Of a DNA stretch of 64,000 bases, positions 25,482 through 36,384 are shown piece after piece. The number at the start of each line of letters is the position of its first letter. The first letter of the stretch is position 1. The position numbers and the translations under genes were made by a program. The stretch covers positions 19,990,090 to 20,054,089 of the forward strand of contig OZ038392.1 of assembly GCA_964036045.1 (NCBI GenBank), read 5' to 3'. The stretch is from Eutreptiella sp. 'Long Island Sound 2002'. Lineage: Eukaryota; Euglenozoa; Euglenophyceae; Eutreptiales; Eutreptiaceae. The notes beneath the pieces were generated by a model. That model was not told the origin of the DNA, did not search any database, and saw only the letters and a list, made by a program, of their open reading frames with translations.

Positions 25482-26033
25482 ACGGGGTATCCGAGCCCCC
25501 ATGCCCCACCGTAAGGAGTCTGAGCAAGTGTGGGTTGTGAAACCACATGAGACGTTTAGACGTTCCCAACAACACGCTGACCACTGTTTGGTTGCACGAC
25601 GGACGCTCCGAATCTCCGGAAGGTGGGGGGTGGGTGCAGCCTGTTTAATTGAGGTGGTGGGTGAGAGTTTGTGCAACATGATCACGCATCGCGGCAGTCA
25701 TTCCATCACTCACGGCCTGTTCGCACACAAACGAGACAAGACGGCACAGAGAGGTGGCCCAGAGCATGACGTTGTTTGTGAGACCGGGTGAAGCAAGGGG
25801 GGGCGGTGCACCTGGGCACACTTGTGCGCAGCGCTCGCCTTTAACGGAATCGAACTCTCTGTCTAGGGTGGAAGGCACTGATCATCAGGGACGTGCGCTC
25901 AGGGGCCACTGCTGGCGGATGTCAGGCAGAACACAGGCCAGACAGGCCTCATCGTTGGTGCAAACTGCCAGGAGATGATTGCAAGAGGGTTGACCAACGT
26001 TGCACTGTGGTGAGCTATATAGCACTACAACAT
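25482..26033. other. No gene recognised
   Basis: Mixed-composition sequence with short frames on both strands and no repeat that I can align elsewhere in the window. Confidence 0.5.
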
Positions 26034-26130
26034 ACTTTCTTGGGCAGACTGCATTATACTATGCTGCCTTGCACTGCACTGCCCTGCATTGCACTACAAT
26101 GTTTTGCACGGGTATTCGGTGAACCTTGGT
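26034..26130 (+). repeat. ~97-bp dispersed repeat (copy 1; copy 2 at 28303-28402)
   Basis: Both copies read CTTGGGNAGANTGCATTATA, then CTGCCCTGCATTGCACTACA, then TTTGCACGGGTATTCGNTGA. Copy 1 is followed, and copy 2 preceded, by the CCGGGGCATATGCCCCGG palindrome cluster. Confidence 0.85.
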
Positions 26131-26136
26131 GCGGTC

Positions 26137-26260
26137 GGTATCTGGGGCATATGCCCCACGATCCAGGGCAGATATCTGGGGCATAGGCCCAATTTTTATA
26201 TCCGGGGCATTAGGGCCCGAGGATATCGGCAGATATCCGGGGCATATGACCCGGGATCCT
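26137..26260. repeat. Palindrome cluster, CCGGGGCATATGCCCCGG family (1)
   Basis: Repeated half-sites ATATCTGGGGCATA, ATATCCGGGGCAT and CATATGACCCGGGAT in both orientations, separated by about 10 bp. This cluster lies beyond the 3' end of the minus-strand zinc-finger frame at 26396-27080. Confidence 0.85.
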
Positions 26261-26395
26261 TGCACGCAACGCTTCCCTCGCCATTCATGCCTCAACACTT
26301 GGAGTGGAACAAATCCGAGACGCATTTTCTCTCATGGTGCTTATAGGCACATACAGATGGTCTATTGGGAGCTAATCATGTCGGTGACACAAGAT

Positions 26396-27080
26396 TCACA
26401 GGCCTAGGAACCAAACTTCGGAGGAAACCTGAGCTTGGCACAACACATGTACGGTAGTACACAGCATGGCAAATGTCACACGTGACAGGTGTTGGGCACC
26501 ACATGCATTCTTCTTAATGGCATAATCACAACGGGAGCATTGCATTTCCTTTTTCACTTTTTTTTTGGGTTGCTCTTCAAACGCAGCACGGGCAAAAGGA
26601 GATGGAATGCCAAATCTTGACTTACTGGGGTCTTGATGAGGTGTTGATGGGGCGGCCCATACACAAGAACGGTACATCTCACGTTTATAAACAATGCTTC
26701 TTCTTCTCATTGAGCTCATAGAAAGAAGGTTCTTTCTCACTCAATTGTTGTATCAACGGGAAGGTGGCATACTCCTTCTCCGCCATTAGATCAATTGTCA
26801 TCTTTGCAGGGATGGAGGAGGTGTTCCATCCTTCCGTTTCTTCTCTGCTTTGACTAGACTGGGGCTCACGTACACTACCTCACGCTTTGGTGACAAAGTG
26901 TGTAAGTAAAGTAAGTGGCACTATAAGAGGCCTTCTCTTCCTTACGAGCAGCAGAAGTAGTAGTTGGACACCCAAATATTTGGCTGGAAATTGGCAATAG
27001 GGGGTTTCATTGATTGGGCACAACCCTAGGTGATTTGGTTGTTCGCGGTGATTGATCTACAACTTTGATGATTTGCTACA
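26396..27080 (-). pseudogene. Zinc-finger protein of a palindrome-bracketed element, copy A
   Basis: The minus strand from ~27080 is homologous to the plus frame at 29753-30115 (shared landmarks: KEEKA, YATFPL, QLSEKEPS, REMYR). Copy A carries at least one frameshift, near 26690, and then extends further than copy B. The extension has a Lys-rich stretch (EEQPKKKVKKEM) followed by QCSRCDYAIKKNACGAQHLS, a C-x2-C ... H-x-C-like arrangement resembling BED-type fingers of hAT transposases. The zinc-finger assignment rests on spacing only. Palindrome clusters lie at both ends (27081-27150 and 26137-26260), suggesting the whole is one mobile unit. Confidence 0.5.
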
Positions 27081-27150
27081 TACCCCAGGGATGTCAGTAG
27101 ATATCCGGGGCATATGACCCGGGATATCATCGCTGCTGTATCCCGGGTCA
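27081..27150. repeat. Palindrome cluster, CCGGGGCATATGCCCCGG family (2)
   Basis: ATATCCGGGGCATATGACCC, GGGATATCATCGCTGCTGTA and TCCCGGGTCAT. The reverse complement matches 29680-29770 almost base for base, so the 5' flanks of zinc-finger copies A and B are the same sequence. Confidence 0.85.
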
Positions 27151-27246
27151 TGGAGCTTACCCATGTCACGGCACGTGCCGCGGCACACTTTCCGATGCCC
27201 CCCCCCCCCTCCATGTCATGGTGGCACGGCCGGCACAGGTGACACG

Positions 27247-27843
27247 GGGGGGAAATTTTGGCGAAAATCAAGGAAAATGAAGAAAAAACGGCCACACTTG
27301 GGGTCCCTAGGGTGCAAGCCATCCCCTTTTGACTTGTGGCTATGTATGCCAGTGCATTTGGGGCCACTAGGTTGTGTGGCCTCTTTTGAAGTGCAAAATG
27401 ACGCCCCCTCCCTCCCATGCTCAATTTAATTCATTAATTTTAACTTCACGTGCAGCTGAAGACACACAATGTGGCATGCTTCAACACAAAAAAAAAATTC
27501 TCAACACAAAGTTTTTTTTTTCAACACAAAATTTTTGAACACAAAATTTTCGAACACAAAAATTGTTGTGTTGAAAAACATGTTTCAACATGGAATTGTT
27601 GCATTGAACAAAAAGTTTTCTGTTGAAAATTTTTTTTGTGTTGGACACATCATCATCATCATCATCATGTGATCTTGAGAGCAGGCAAAATGCAACGCCC
27701 AACAATATGGTGGCTAGGTGGCTGGGTGGTTGGGTGGCTGGGTGGCTGGGCGGCTAGCTAGGTGGCTGCGTGGCTGGGCGGCTGGGTGGCTAGATGGCTA
27801 GAATAATGTGATGTGATGTGATCTTGACAGCAAAGGCAAAGAG
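27247..27843. mobile_element. ~600-bp dispersed repeat, copy 1 (copy 2 at 45828-46427)
   Basis: Starts with GGGGGGAAATTTTGGCGAAA and runs to GACAGCAAAGGCAAAGAGGC. The two copies are in the same orientation about 18.6 kb apart and differ by only a handful of bases, so duplication was recent. Inside (27479-27650) is a palindrome-rich block of TTCAACACAAAA and TTTTGTGTTGAA half-sites, a (CAT)n run at 27650-27668, then GGTGGCTG repeats. No ORF is convincing; boundaries are where the two copies diverge and I see no terminal inverted repeat. Confidence 0.9.
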
Positions 27844-27998
27844 GCAAAATGCGAAAATGCAAGGCCCAACCCAAGATGGTGGCTACACAGCTAGGTGGCT
27901 GGGTGGCAAGGTGGCTGGCCAGGTGGCTGGCTGGCTAGATGGCTGGGTGGCTGGGTGGCCGGGTGGCTAGCTGGCCAGGTGGCTGGGCGGCTAGAGCC
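27706..27998. repeat. GGTGGCTG octamer minisatellite in two blocks
   Basis: Blocks at about 27706-27800 and 27883-27998 of GGTGGCTG/GGGTGGCT variants, separated by a unit containing GATGTGATCTTGACAGCAAA. The first block lies inside the 600-bp dispersed repeat and recurs at 46285-46380. Confidence 0.9.
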
Positions 27999-28250
27999 CC
28001 CCCCCCCCCCCTCCCCCTCGCCCCCACTGACCGGAACACGCCCTAGGTCATCATCATGTGATTCAGAGATCTAGAGAGCAAAAGTCACAGAGGCAGAATC
28101 CAATGCCGGACAACACAACACAACACAGCATAGCACAACACAAGACAACACAACACAACGGCGGCCCCGTGTGACACGACACACCCTATGTGGCGGCACC
28201 ATGGCACAGCACGGCCCAGCCCCCCCCCCCCCTCCGTGGCTGGGTAAGCT

Positions 28251-28303
28251 CCCATATGCCCTGGATATCTGCCGATATCCTCGGGCCCATGCCCCGGATA
28301 TAA
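28251..28303. repeat. Palindrome cluster, CCGGGGCATATGCCCCGG family (3)
   Basis: CATATGCCCTGGATATCTGC, CGATATCCTCGGGCCCATGC and CCCGGATATAACA, with no zinc-finger frame beside it: probably an orphan end of the same element family. Confidence 0.75.
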
Positions 28304-28599
28304 CATATTTTCTTGGGTAGAGTGCATTATACTATGTTGCTTGGCACTGCACTGCCCTGCATTGCACTACAATGGTTTGCACGGGTATTCGATGAAACTT
28401 GGTACGAGACGAGCAAAAACTTGCTAAAATGTGGTAAAACTTAGTAAAACTTAGTAAAATAGTAGAAACAAGGTAAACAAAAAGTAAAGTAAACGAAGTA
28501 AACAAAAAATTCTATTGCCTCTGGCAAGGCACCTCGAAGAGGGAGGAAAGGGGTGCATGGCCCCCAACCCCCATATTTTGAAACCTACCAAAGTTTGCT

Positions 28600-29045
28600 T
28601 TCCCGGCTTCTTCGGACTTTGAGGGGACAAAAATGGCTTAAAACGGGCTGAAAATGGGCTCATTTCACTTGTTTATGCACCCCAAATGGTGTAGGATCAT
28701 CGTTGGAAACATGCATTTTTGAACCATTTTTGACCCACCGTTGGTCCCAAAACAGCTCGCTCGCAAGGCTTTTTCGGACTTTGAAGGGACGCAAACATCT
28801 CAAAATGGACTCAAAATGGGCCTACTTCGGTTGATTGTGCACCCCAAATGGTTTGGGATCACTTTTGGAAAAATGCATTCCCAGTTTTGGTCCTAAAACA
28901 GCCCATTTTCAAGGTTTTTTTTGGAACTTTCCAAGGGCCAAAAATGGGCTACTACAATCCCAAAGAGGGCTGAAAACACTTGTTTGGGCATCCCACGTGG
29001 TCAAAGATTAATTTTGGAAAAAAGCATTTTTTTTCCCCTAGTGAA
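28600..29045. repeat. Three degenerate tandem copies of a ~145-bp unit
   Basis: Each copy contains GCACCCCAAATGG or GCATCCCACGTGG, GATCA or GATTA, TTTGGAAAAATGCATT and a TTCGGACTTTGANGGGAC-like phrase. Boundaries are approximate because divergence is about 25-35 percent by eye. Confidence 0.7.
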
Positions 29046-29636
29046 CTCTATTAACACATTGTCAGGTGCCACAAAACAACCTCAACAATAGCGATTTGGG
29101 GGCATTTTGGGCGCCATGTCTCGGGCTACATGGGCATATAGGCTACTATATAGGTCTCTGTGGGTACCGAAGTCGATCGGTGCACCGTTCAACAAAAGCC
29201 CGCTGATGTATACCAAATGTGCCATCCTCCTTTGGATTGCCCAACTGCATGTACAGAGGACATTGCATTCATCCGGGCAAAATTCAAAATGCAGAAAAAT
29301 TGCAGCAAACACAATACCTCCCCTCGGAAAATGTATGCCTTTTTTGTGGATTGACTGGGTGAAGGGGGGATTCACGACAGATCTCATCAAAAGGGCTGTT
29401 GTAGACAGTGGGCGTGTACAAGACAAGGACACAAAGGAAAACTGCTCACAAATGTCCAACCGTGGAGTGCCACGTGGATTCATGCACCAAATTGATGATG
29501 GCTTGATCTGCCGCCGTTCTTCATAGGTGGGGGGCACCTACGGGGGGGAGGGCGTAGGACTCAAGATCGGCCCTGTCCCACGCCCCCCGACCTCTGTGCA
29601 TAGGCACACGGACTATAATAGCGCAATACCCTCTTT
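29046..29636. other. No gene assigned; one ~150-codon frame on each strand
   Basis: 29107-29526 (+) and 29082-29537 (-) are both open; neither shows a recognisable domain, so I leave them uncalled. A TATATAG box-like string occurs near 29148. Confidence 0.45.
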
Positions 29637-29752
29637 ATATCCGGGGCATGGGCCCGAGGATATCCGCAGATATCCGGGGCATATGACCCGGGATACAGCA
29701 GCGGTGATATCCTGAGTCATATGCCCCGGATATCTGCTGATATCCCTGGGGC
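29637..29752. repeat. Palindrome cluster, CCGGGGCATATGCCCCGG family (4)
   Basis: Four inverted half-site pairs (ATATCCGGGGCAT, ATATCCGGGGCATATGACCC, CATATGCCCCGGATAT) immediately upstream of the ATG of zinc-finger copy B, so this is the probable 5' leader of that frame. Confidence 0.85.
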
Positions 29753-30115
29753 ATGTATCAAATCATCAAGGAAGGTGAGGTAAAAGCGGAACCCTCTATT
29801 GCTACTGCTACTTCTGCTCCTCCTAAGGAAGAGAAGGCCTGTAATAGTGCCACTTTGTCACCAAAGCGTGAGGTCGTGTGTGTTAGCCTCAGTCCAGTCA
29901 AAGTAGGGAAGAAACGGAAGGATAGGACACCTTCTCCATCCTCTCCAAAGATCGTCATTGATCTAACATCGGAGGAGGAGTATGCCACCTTCCCGTTGAC
30001 ACAATTGAGTGAGAAAGAACCTTCTATATATGTGCTCAATGAGAAAGAGAGCATTGCATATGAACGTGAGATGTACCGTTTTCGTGCATGGACCGCCACA
30101 GCAACACCTGCTACG
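29753..30115 (+). CDS. Small nuclear-type protein with SUMO-interaction-like motif, copy B
   Basis: ATG at 29753 directly follows the palindrome cluster. About 120 residues are protein-like before the frame runs into the next cluster at 30118. KVGKKRKDRTPSP resembles a basic nuclear-localisation sequence. KIVIDLTSEEE matches the classical SUMO-interacting motif: a hydrophobic core VIDLT followed by acidic residues. The C-terminal zinc-finger part present in copy A is missing because palindrome and dispersed-repeat DNA replaces it, so B is truncated, although the frame stays open by chance to 30606. It may encode the DNA-binding or accessory protein of the element. No enzyme motif is seen. Confidence 0.5.
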
Positions 30116-30117
30116 GT

Positions 30118-30178
30118 CAATATCCGGGGCATATGCCCCGGGATACAGCGCAGATATCCGGGGCATAGGCCCAATTTT
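30118..30178. repeat. Palindrome cluster, CCGGGGCATATGCCCCGG family (5)
   Basis: ATATCCGGGGCATATGCCCC followed by GATATCCGGGGCATAGGCCC. It truncates the coding frame of copy B and matches 26161-26200 in layout. Confidence 0.85.
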
Positions 30179-30239
30179 TGTATAATATGTTTTTTCACCC
30201 TGTTTGTGTGTTGGATGGGGTGTGAAGCGGCTCCGAAGG

Positions 30240-30610
30240 GGCGGGGGTGCAACCTGCTTATGCAGTTTTCCACCCTCTGCGGCTCAAAAATGGAAATTTT
30301 CAAAACCAATTTTTTTGATATTCTGGCCATTCACAATGATCAAACATCCTATGTAGAGCATGTTTTAGACCCTCCTCATGTGCTTTTCACCGTATTTTGC
30401 TTGTTTGGACGGGGCTTGGGGCTTTTGAATGACTTTGTCTTATTGACCGCCGGTGCTCCCTCCCCCTTCACCACGTACACCCCAAAAAACAAAGTTTTCG
30501 AAAATGATATTTTTGACATCGTGGCCACTCACAATGACCATCCAACCTATGTAAAGCATGTTTTAGGCGGTATTTGTGTGTTTTTCACCTATTTGGGTAT
30601 TGGGTAAGGG
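30240..30610. repeat. Two copies of the dispersed ~150-bp repeat, reverse orientation
   Basis: About 30240-30400 and 30490-30610 are reverse complements of the units at 1303-1450 and 1481-1625; landmarks are AAAGCATGTTTTAG, GGCCA(C/T)TCACAATGA and TTTTTCACC. Confidence 0.8.
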
Positions 30611-30824
30611 GGGGGGTTCCTCTCTCTTTGGGGTGCCTTGCCGAAGGCAATAGAATTTTCGAAATTGGACTTTTTCCGAAACCATCTTTTTTTGATGCAT
30701 GGAGGGTGCCTGAGGTCGCGGGCAGGTCGCGGGGCAGGTCGCGGGGCGGACGCGGGGCGCGGTCATTGAAGGGGGCACCAGAATTTGGCCACTTACCAGC
30801 CCCTTTGGCCCCAAAATGCACAAT

Positions 30825-33800
30825 TTACCCCCAAAATCCCTCACTCTGTAACACCCTGGTCACACTGTCTATCCGCAGAACTCTGGTGTTATTGTTGCTG
30901 TTAATTCCTGGGGGTTGCTGTGAATTCCCAGGGGGTTCCTGTGCATTCCTGGGGGGTTGCTGTGAATTGCTGTGAATCTCGGGGGGGTTGCTGTTAATTT
31001 CCCGGGGGTTGCTGTGAATTCCTGGGGGGTTGCTATGAATTCCTGGGGGGTTGCTGTGAATTCCTGGGGGGTTGCTATGAATTCCTGGGGGGTTGCTGTG
31101 AAATCCTGGGGGGTTGCTGTGAATTCTTGGGGGGTCGCTGTGAATTCCTGGGGGGTTGCTGTGAATTCCTGGGGGGTTGCTGTGAATTCCGGGGGGGTTG
31201 CTGTGAATTTCTGGGGGGTTGCTGTGAATTCCCGGGGGGTTGCTGTGAATTCCTGGGGGGTTGCTGTGAATTCCTGGGGGGTTGCTATGAATTCCTGGGG
31301 GGTTGCTGTGAATTCCTGGGGGGTTGCTGTGAATTCCTGGGGGGTTGCTGTGAATTCCCGGGGGGTTGCTGTGAACTCCTGGGGGGTTGCTGTGAATTCC
31401 TGGGGGGTTGCTATGAATTCCTGGGGGGTTGCTGTGAATTCCTGGGGGGTTGCTGTGAATTTCTGGGGGGTTGCTGTTAGTTTCTGGGGGGTTGCTGTGA
31501 ATTCCTGGGGGGTTGCTGTGAATTCCTGGGGGGTTGCTGTGAATTCCTGGGGGGTTGCTGTGAATTTCTGGGGGGTTGCTGTGAACTCCGGGGGGGTTGC
31601 TGTGAATTTCTGGGGGGTTGCTGTGAATTCCTGGGGGGTTGCTGTGAATTTCTGGGGGGTTGCTATGAATTCCTGGGGGGTTGCTATGAATTCCTGGGGG
31701 GTTGCTGTGAATTCCTGGGGGGTTGCTGTGAATTTCTGGGGGGTTGCTGTTAGTTTCTGGGGGGTTGCTGTGAATTCCTGGGGGGTTGCTGTGAATTCCT
31801 GGGGGGTTGCTGTGAATTCCTGGGGGGTTGCTGTGAATTTCTGGGGGGTTGCTGTGAACTCCGGGGGGGTTGCTGTGAATTCCTGGGGGGTTGCTGTGAA
31901 TTCCTGGGGGGTTGCTGTGAATTTCTGGGGGGTTGCTGTGAATTTCTGGGGGGTTGCTGTGAATTCCTGGGGGGTTGCTGTGAATTCCTGGGGGGTTGCT
32001 GTGAATTCCTGGGGGGTTGCTGTGAATTTCTGGGGGGTTGCTATGAATTCCTGGGGGGTTGCTATGAATTCCTGGGGGGTTGCTGTGAATTCCTGGGGGG
32101 TTGCTGTGAATTTCTGGGGGGTTGCTGTTAGTTTCTGGGGGGTTGCTGTGAATTCCTGGGGGGTTGCTGTGAATTCCTGGGGGGTTGCTGTGAATTCCTG
32201 GGGGGTTGCTGTGAATTTCTGGGGGGTTGCTGTGAACTCCGGGGGGGTTGCTGTGAATTTCTGGGGGGTTGCTGTGAATTCCTGGGGGGTTGCTGTGAAT
32301 TTCTGGGGGGTTGCTGTGAATTTCTGGGGGGTTGCTGTGAATTCCTGGGGGGTTGCTGTGAATTCCTGGGGGGTTGCTGTGAATTTCTGGGGGGTTGCTA
32401 TGAATTCCTGGGGGGTTGCTATGAATTCCTGGGGGGTTGCTGTGAATTCCTGGGGGGTTGCTGTGAATTTCTGGGGGGTTGCTGTTAGTTTCTGTGGGGT
32501 TGCTGTGAATTCCTGGGGGGTTGCTGTGAATTCCTGGGGGGTTGCTGTGAATTCCTGGGGGGTTGCTGTGAATTTCTGGGGGGTTGCTGTGAACTCCGGG
32601 GGGGTTGCTGTGAATTTCTGGGGGGTTGCTGTGAATTCCTGGGGGGTTGCTGTGAATTTCTGGGGGGTTGCTGTGAATTTCTGGGGGGTTGCTGTGAATT
32701 CCTGGGGGGTTGCTGTGAATTCCTGGGGGGTTGCTGTGAATTCCTGGGGGGTGAAGCAAAGTTGGGAGTGAAGCCAGTGAAGCAAATTTGGGACGCTGGC
32801 ACTGGTCTAGTGGATGCAACATGTCATCCAACGTACTGCCTAGCTCTGCAGTCAGGCTGCAAGTTTGTTGGCGCCTTTCTTGCTCATTGGCACGCTTTCG
32901 CTTCTTCGATGTCACAGCCGAACAAGGAAGCTTCGCACCATTCGCTGCACTGCAAGAGATGTCAGGAACAGGCGGAGGCACAGAAGAACCCGAGGAGGTG
33001 CTGACATCGGTTGTTGGAGGGTCAGTGTTGGACTCCAGCGCAGGACTCTCAGAAAAATCAGTACCCAGCATGTTCTCACCGTCCTTCAAAGGGCCCACAA
33101 AGAAATGTGCATGGAAGGCATCCGCATAGTACCGGACTCGCTGCATCGCTTGGCGTGGTTTCAACAACGAAGGTGCCGGAAGTAGGCTATCCAAATCCCA
33201 CCATTGTCCTGTTGACTCATCAAAACGCAGCAGCAGCCAGTGGTGTGGTTTTTGTAGTTGGTGATTGGCATCATACTGTACAACAAGTGCTGCAAGGCCA
33301 CCATCTGCCATACGCTTCAACACTTCTTTAATGCAAAGGGGTTGCAGGACATAATCCTCATCGTGTTGGAGTTGGTCAAGAGAATTCTTCAGGGCTCGTT
33401 CCAACACATCCTGACTGTAGTCACCGGAAGGGGTCATGAAGTCCGACGCGTCAAAGTGAGCCTCAGAGTTCTCGTGCACCATGTCATACACCAAGGTGTT
33501 GATTTTCTCTGCACTGTACACTGGGCCGCCAAGTTCACAACATGGCGCCCACATTGCATCGCCACTTGCTGTTCGTGGTAGAACGGGCACGTGTTACCTC
33601 CACCCAGCAGAGCACCTGTGAGCTGAATGGTGGCTGGAGGGGTAGGCAGGAGGAAAGATGATTCGGTCGTCACTGCCAAACCCGTGTCCACTTCAATATC
33701 GTTGATGATCAGGGCTGCCAATGCCTGCAAGCTTGGCGCATCCAACAAATCTTCTGGAACAGGAACTTGGATGTTCACCCACATGTCGCCGCTAGCACCT

Positions 33801-33970
33801 GCAGGCCCAAATGGTCCATCTCCAGGAGGTGGTCCACCAAAATGTAGTCCCATTGCAGGACCGGAATCACTGGGCAGCACCCATCCGCTTGATGCATTGC
33901 TGGTATTGGTATTGAAGGAGGAGACAGCACACAATGACAGCAGTAGGGCAAAGAGGATGGCCTTCATCAT
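30825..33970 (-). pseudogene. Secreted-type Josephin-domain protein with giant heptapeptide-repeat tail (one frameshift)
   Basis: ATG at 33970 opens a frame with a clear signal peptide (MMKAILFALLLSLCAVSS). Residues ~130-150 contain FYHEQQVAMQCGRHVVN, matching the Josephin (peptidase C86, ataxin-3 family) active-site block with Cys140 as nucleophile. A one-base shift near 33520-33535 moves to the frame starting at 33590. There PHHWLLLRFDESTGQWWDLD matches the second block: His of HHW and the Asp/Asn pair of the WFNLNSL equivalent. A basic KKRKR linker follows, then about 84 copies of IHSNPPG/E to ~30960. Stop is TAA at 30825, with the frame open to TGA at 30585. Josephin enzymes are normally cytosolic or nuclear deubiquitinases, so a signal peptide is unusual. 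The frameshift separates Cys from His: either a pseudogene, an unseen splice or a sequence error. Confidence 0.7.
30965..32752. repeat. 21-bp minisatellite inside the Josephin gene, about 84 copies
   Basis: Unit ATTCCTGGGGGGTTGCTGTG plus A on plus; IHSNPPG on minus. Variants (TTTCTGG giving E instead of G; GTTAGTTTCTG giving ETNS; CTATGAA) are ordered in larger blocks. The GTTAGTTTCTG variant recurs at about 31475, 31748, 32126 and 32483, i.e. 273, 378 and 357 bp apart, all multiples of 21. No unit breaks frame. Confidence 0.97.
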
Positions 33971-34004
33971 ATGCTATGGCGCACAAAAAAGACCAAAAAA
34001 GCAA

Positions 34005-34267
34005 AGGTACAGTACAGTACAGTACAGTACAATACAGCACAGTACAGTACAGTACACTGCAGAACAACACAACACGACACAACGCAACAGAACACAACAC
34101 AATACAATACAGCACAGTACAGTACAGTACTGTACAGTACAATACAGCACAGTACAGTACAGTACCCTGCAAAACAACACAAAACAACACAACACAACGC
34201 AACACAACACAACGCAACGCAACACAACACAACACAACACAACACAACACAACACAGCACAACACAC
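34005..34267. repeat. Pentanucleotide microsatellite, (CAGTA)n then (ACAAC)n
   Basis: ACAGTACAGTACAGTACAATAC repeated, then ACAACACAACACAAC with CGCAAC variants, about 260 bp. It starts about 35 bp upstream of the Josephin gene ATG and so occupies its promoter position. Confidence 0.95.
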
Positions 34268-36384
34268 CAATAGAAAAAAACAAAGAGCACAAGTACCATT
34301 ATGCACCCCATCAAAAAATTGTTCCACATACCAATGTAGTATGCAACAAAAAAGCAATCGATGAGCAACGTAACCAAAATCTTAACCCTAGCCTATGGGG
34401 AAAAATTGTACATTCAATAAGCCTTCTCTTCATGACTATAGCCGTCCCAAAAAATTGTGCATGCAAAGCGATGTCGACGGAGGACCATGAGGTACAGTTG
34501 TTGTTCAATGATGTATACAAACATGCAACAAGAATAAAAGACGTGACATTTTGGAACCAAATTGTGCTTCCGGACAAGTTTTATAACCATACACCAACAT
34601 GCAAAAAATTTCCGGTCTTTGTCGGGTTCACTTGCACGCATGTATCTTGTGTGGCCACAACGTGGCCATTTCCGGGTACAAGTGGACGCGGGCGGTCGCG
34701 GGGCAGGTCGCGGGGCGGACGCGGCTCAGGCACCCTCATGGGGGTTGCCCCCCGGCGAGCATTACTCAAAGCGGCCTAACCACGGGCAAGAGCGTTCATG
34801 GCGAGCCGAAGTCCAAAGCAAGAAAAAGTATATACAACAAATAGTATATGAACCTATTCTTGATTCGACTTTTCCGAAACCATCTTGTCGCCCTTGGGAT
34901 GGATTTGGGTGATCATTTGGTGACAATGTGGATCCCTGAGCACCCATAGGGACCCACGTAGTGGCTGTTACGCCCAGGTAGCGCGCGGCATGGGCCCCCT
35001 GAAAGCCCCAAAATTGCTGTGGGAGACGTTGTATTGTGTCACCTGAGAATTTCAATGACTCTCACATTTCCAAAACGCTTTTGTCGGCCCTGGGATTGGT
35101 GACTCCGGACATCACCGGTGATGCTGCGGTGGGGCTTACCGGTGTTGGGACGCGTGTCCATGGGAGGGCTCGTGCTGTGTCGTGTGCAAAACGCTTTGTC
35201 TTGGGTTTGGATTAAATGGTCTGTTTTGAACATCCCCTCCCCTGTTTCTCGACTCGTGGGTCCCCCAAGGCAGTGATTCTCCCCTCTCCCCCCTAGCCGA
35301 GGGACCACTAGCTTGCCTAATTGTGTTTGGTTTCTCTCTCTGTGTGTGTGTGTGTACCTTGCCCTGAGATTAGCCACACCACATGACAACAACAGCATCA
35401 TGGGTTGTGCGAGTCATTCTATCAGCTTGTTGGGAGCTGACGTAGCAAGTGTGTGCACTGCAAAAAATCAACAGACAATCATGACCATGAGGCGAAGAAA
35501 AATAGACACTTAGGAAGTTCAAAAAGCGTGGTTCCGGCTTAGCATAAGCCCCGGGTCTAATCGCGAAGGTACATAACCCGTCGTTTGTTTCTGGACCCGA
35601 GGACAAAAATCCCTTTGTCTTTCTTAGTGGCGACACGTCTAAGTGGAAACTATTTCAGACAAATTTGTCCCTCTGTGCCGTTTGTCTCTGTGTAGCCCGT
35701 TCTTTTCAACCCAATTGTTGAAGTGTTTGAATAAAGCATCCACTGTGATGGTGTACAACCTTCCTGCCAAACCCAAACAGTCAAAAGCCATGCTGGCCAC
35801 CGAGGCAAGCAACCAAACTCTGGAGTGGCAGTTTTTCCCCATTGCTTCTCGGGTTTGTCACCTACGTCGACCCACTCTGCTGTAGCAAAGGTTGAAAGCG
35901 GGTCAGAAATGCACGACTACTTTCTGGGTGTCTATTTTTTTTCGAGGGAGTGGGACCGCACCAGCCAAAGCAGATAAAGGGAATTCTTGAGAGATATACT
36001 ACAGTAATGCACAGTATTTTCCTAATCGGTGATCCCTCTCTTCGCGACAACCACCAATGAGATGCAACGACAACACGCGGAGCAAGGCAAAGAAAATTCT
36101 CAAATGGCCATGACCTGTTGGAGTGCGATCGTATCGTGCAAACACGTCATGACAAAGCACATAACGAGCACCACTCCTCCGGTGGATTGTCTACACATAG
36201 GATTTACCACGGTGTCTGACTGTCCCCGGACCAGGCTGTCGGTTTCATTTCCTTGTCGAACTAAAGCTCAGCGATCATGCTATGGCTAACTCGTGACGGC
36301 ACCAGGGAGCGAAGTGTTCCATCGGGTGGGTCATGCGTTACGCCCAAAAGACAGTATATGATAGTACACGAGACGGCAACAAGT
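34268..36384. other. No gene recognised
   Basis: Mixed sequence. 34690-34735 (GGTCGCGGGGCAGGTCGCGG) repeats 30718-30763, so the same GC-rich segment flanks the Josephin gene on both sides. A weakly similar pair is seen at about 34865-34915 and 35050-35105. An open frame at 34300-34779 (+) has no domain I can name. Confidence 0.5.

Noticed and set aside
30972-32771. Plus-strand ~600-codon frame across the 21-bp array
   Set aside because: It is a mirror of the Josephin-gene repeat; only the minus frame connects to a recognisable domain.
34005-34379. Overlapping ORFs rich in Tyr/Ser/Thr or Cys/Val/Leu
   Set aside because: They arise from the pentanucleotide microsatellite and are open on both strands.
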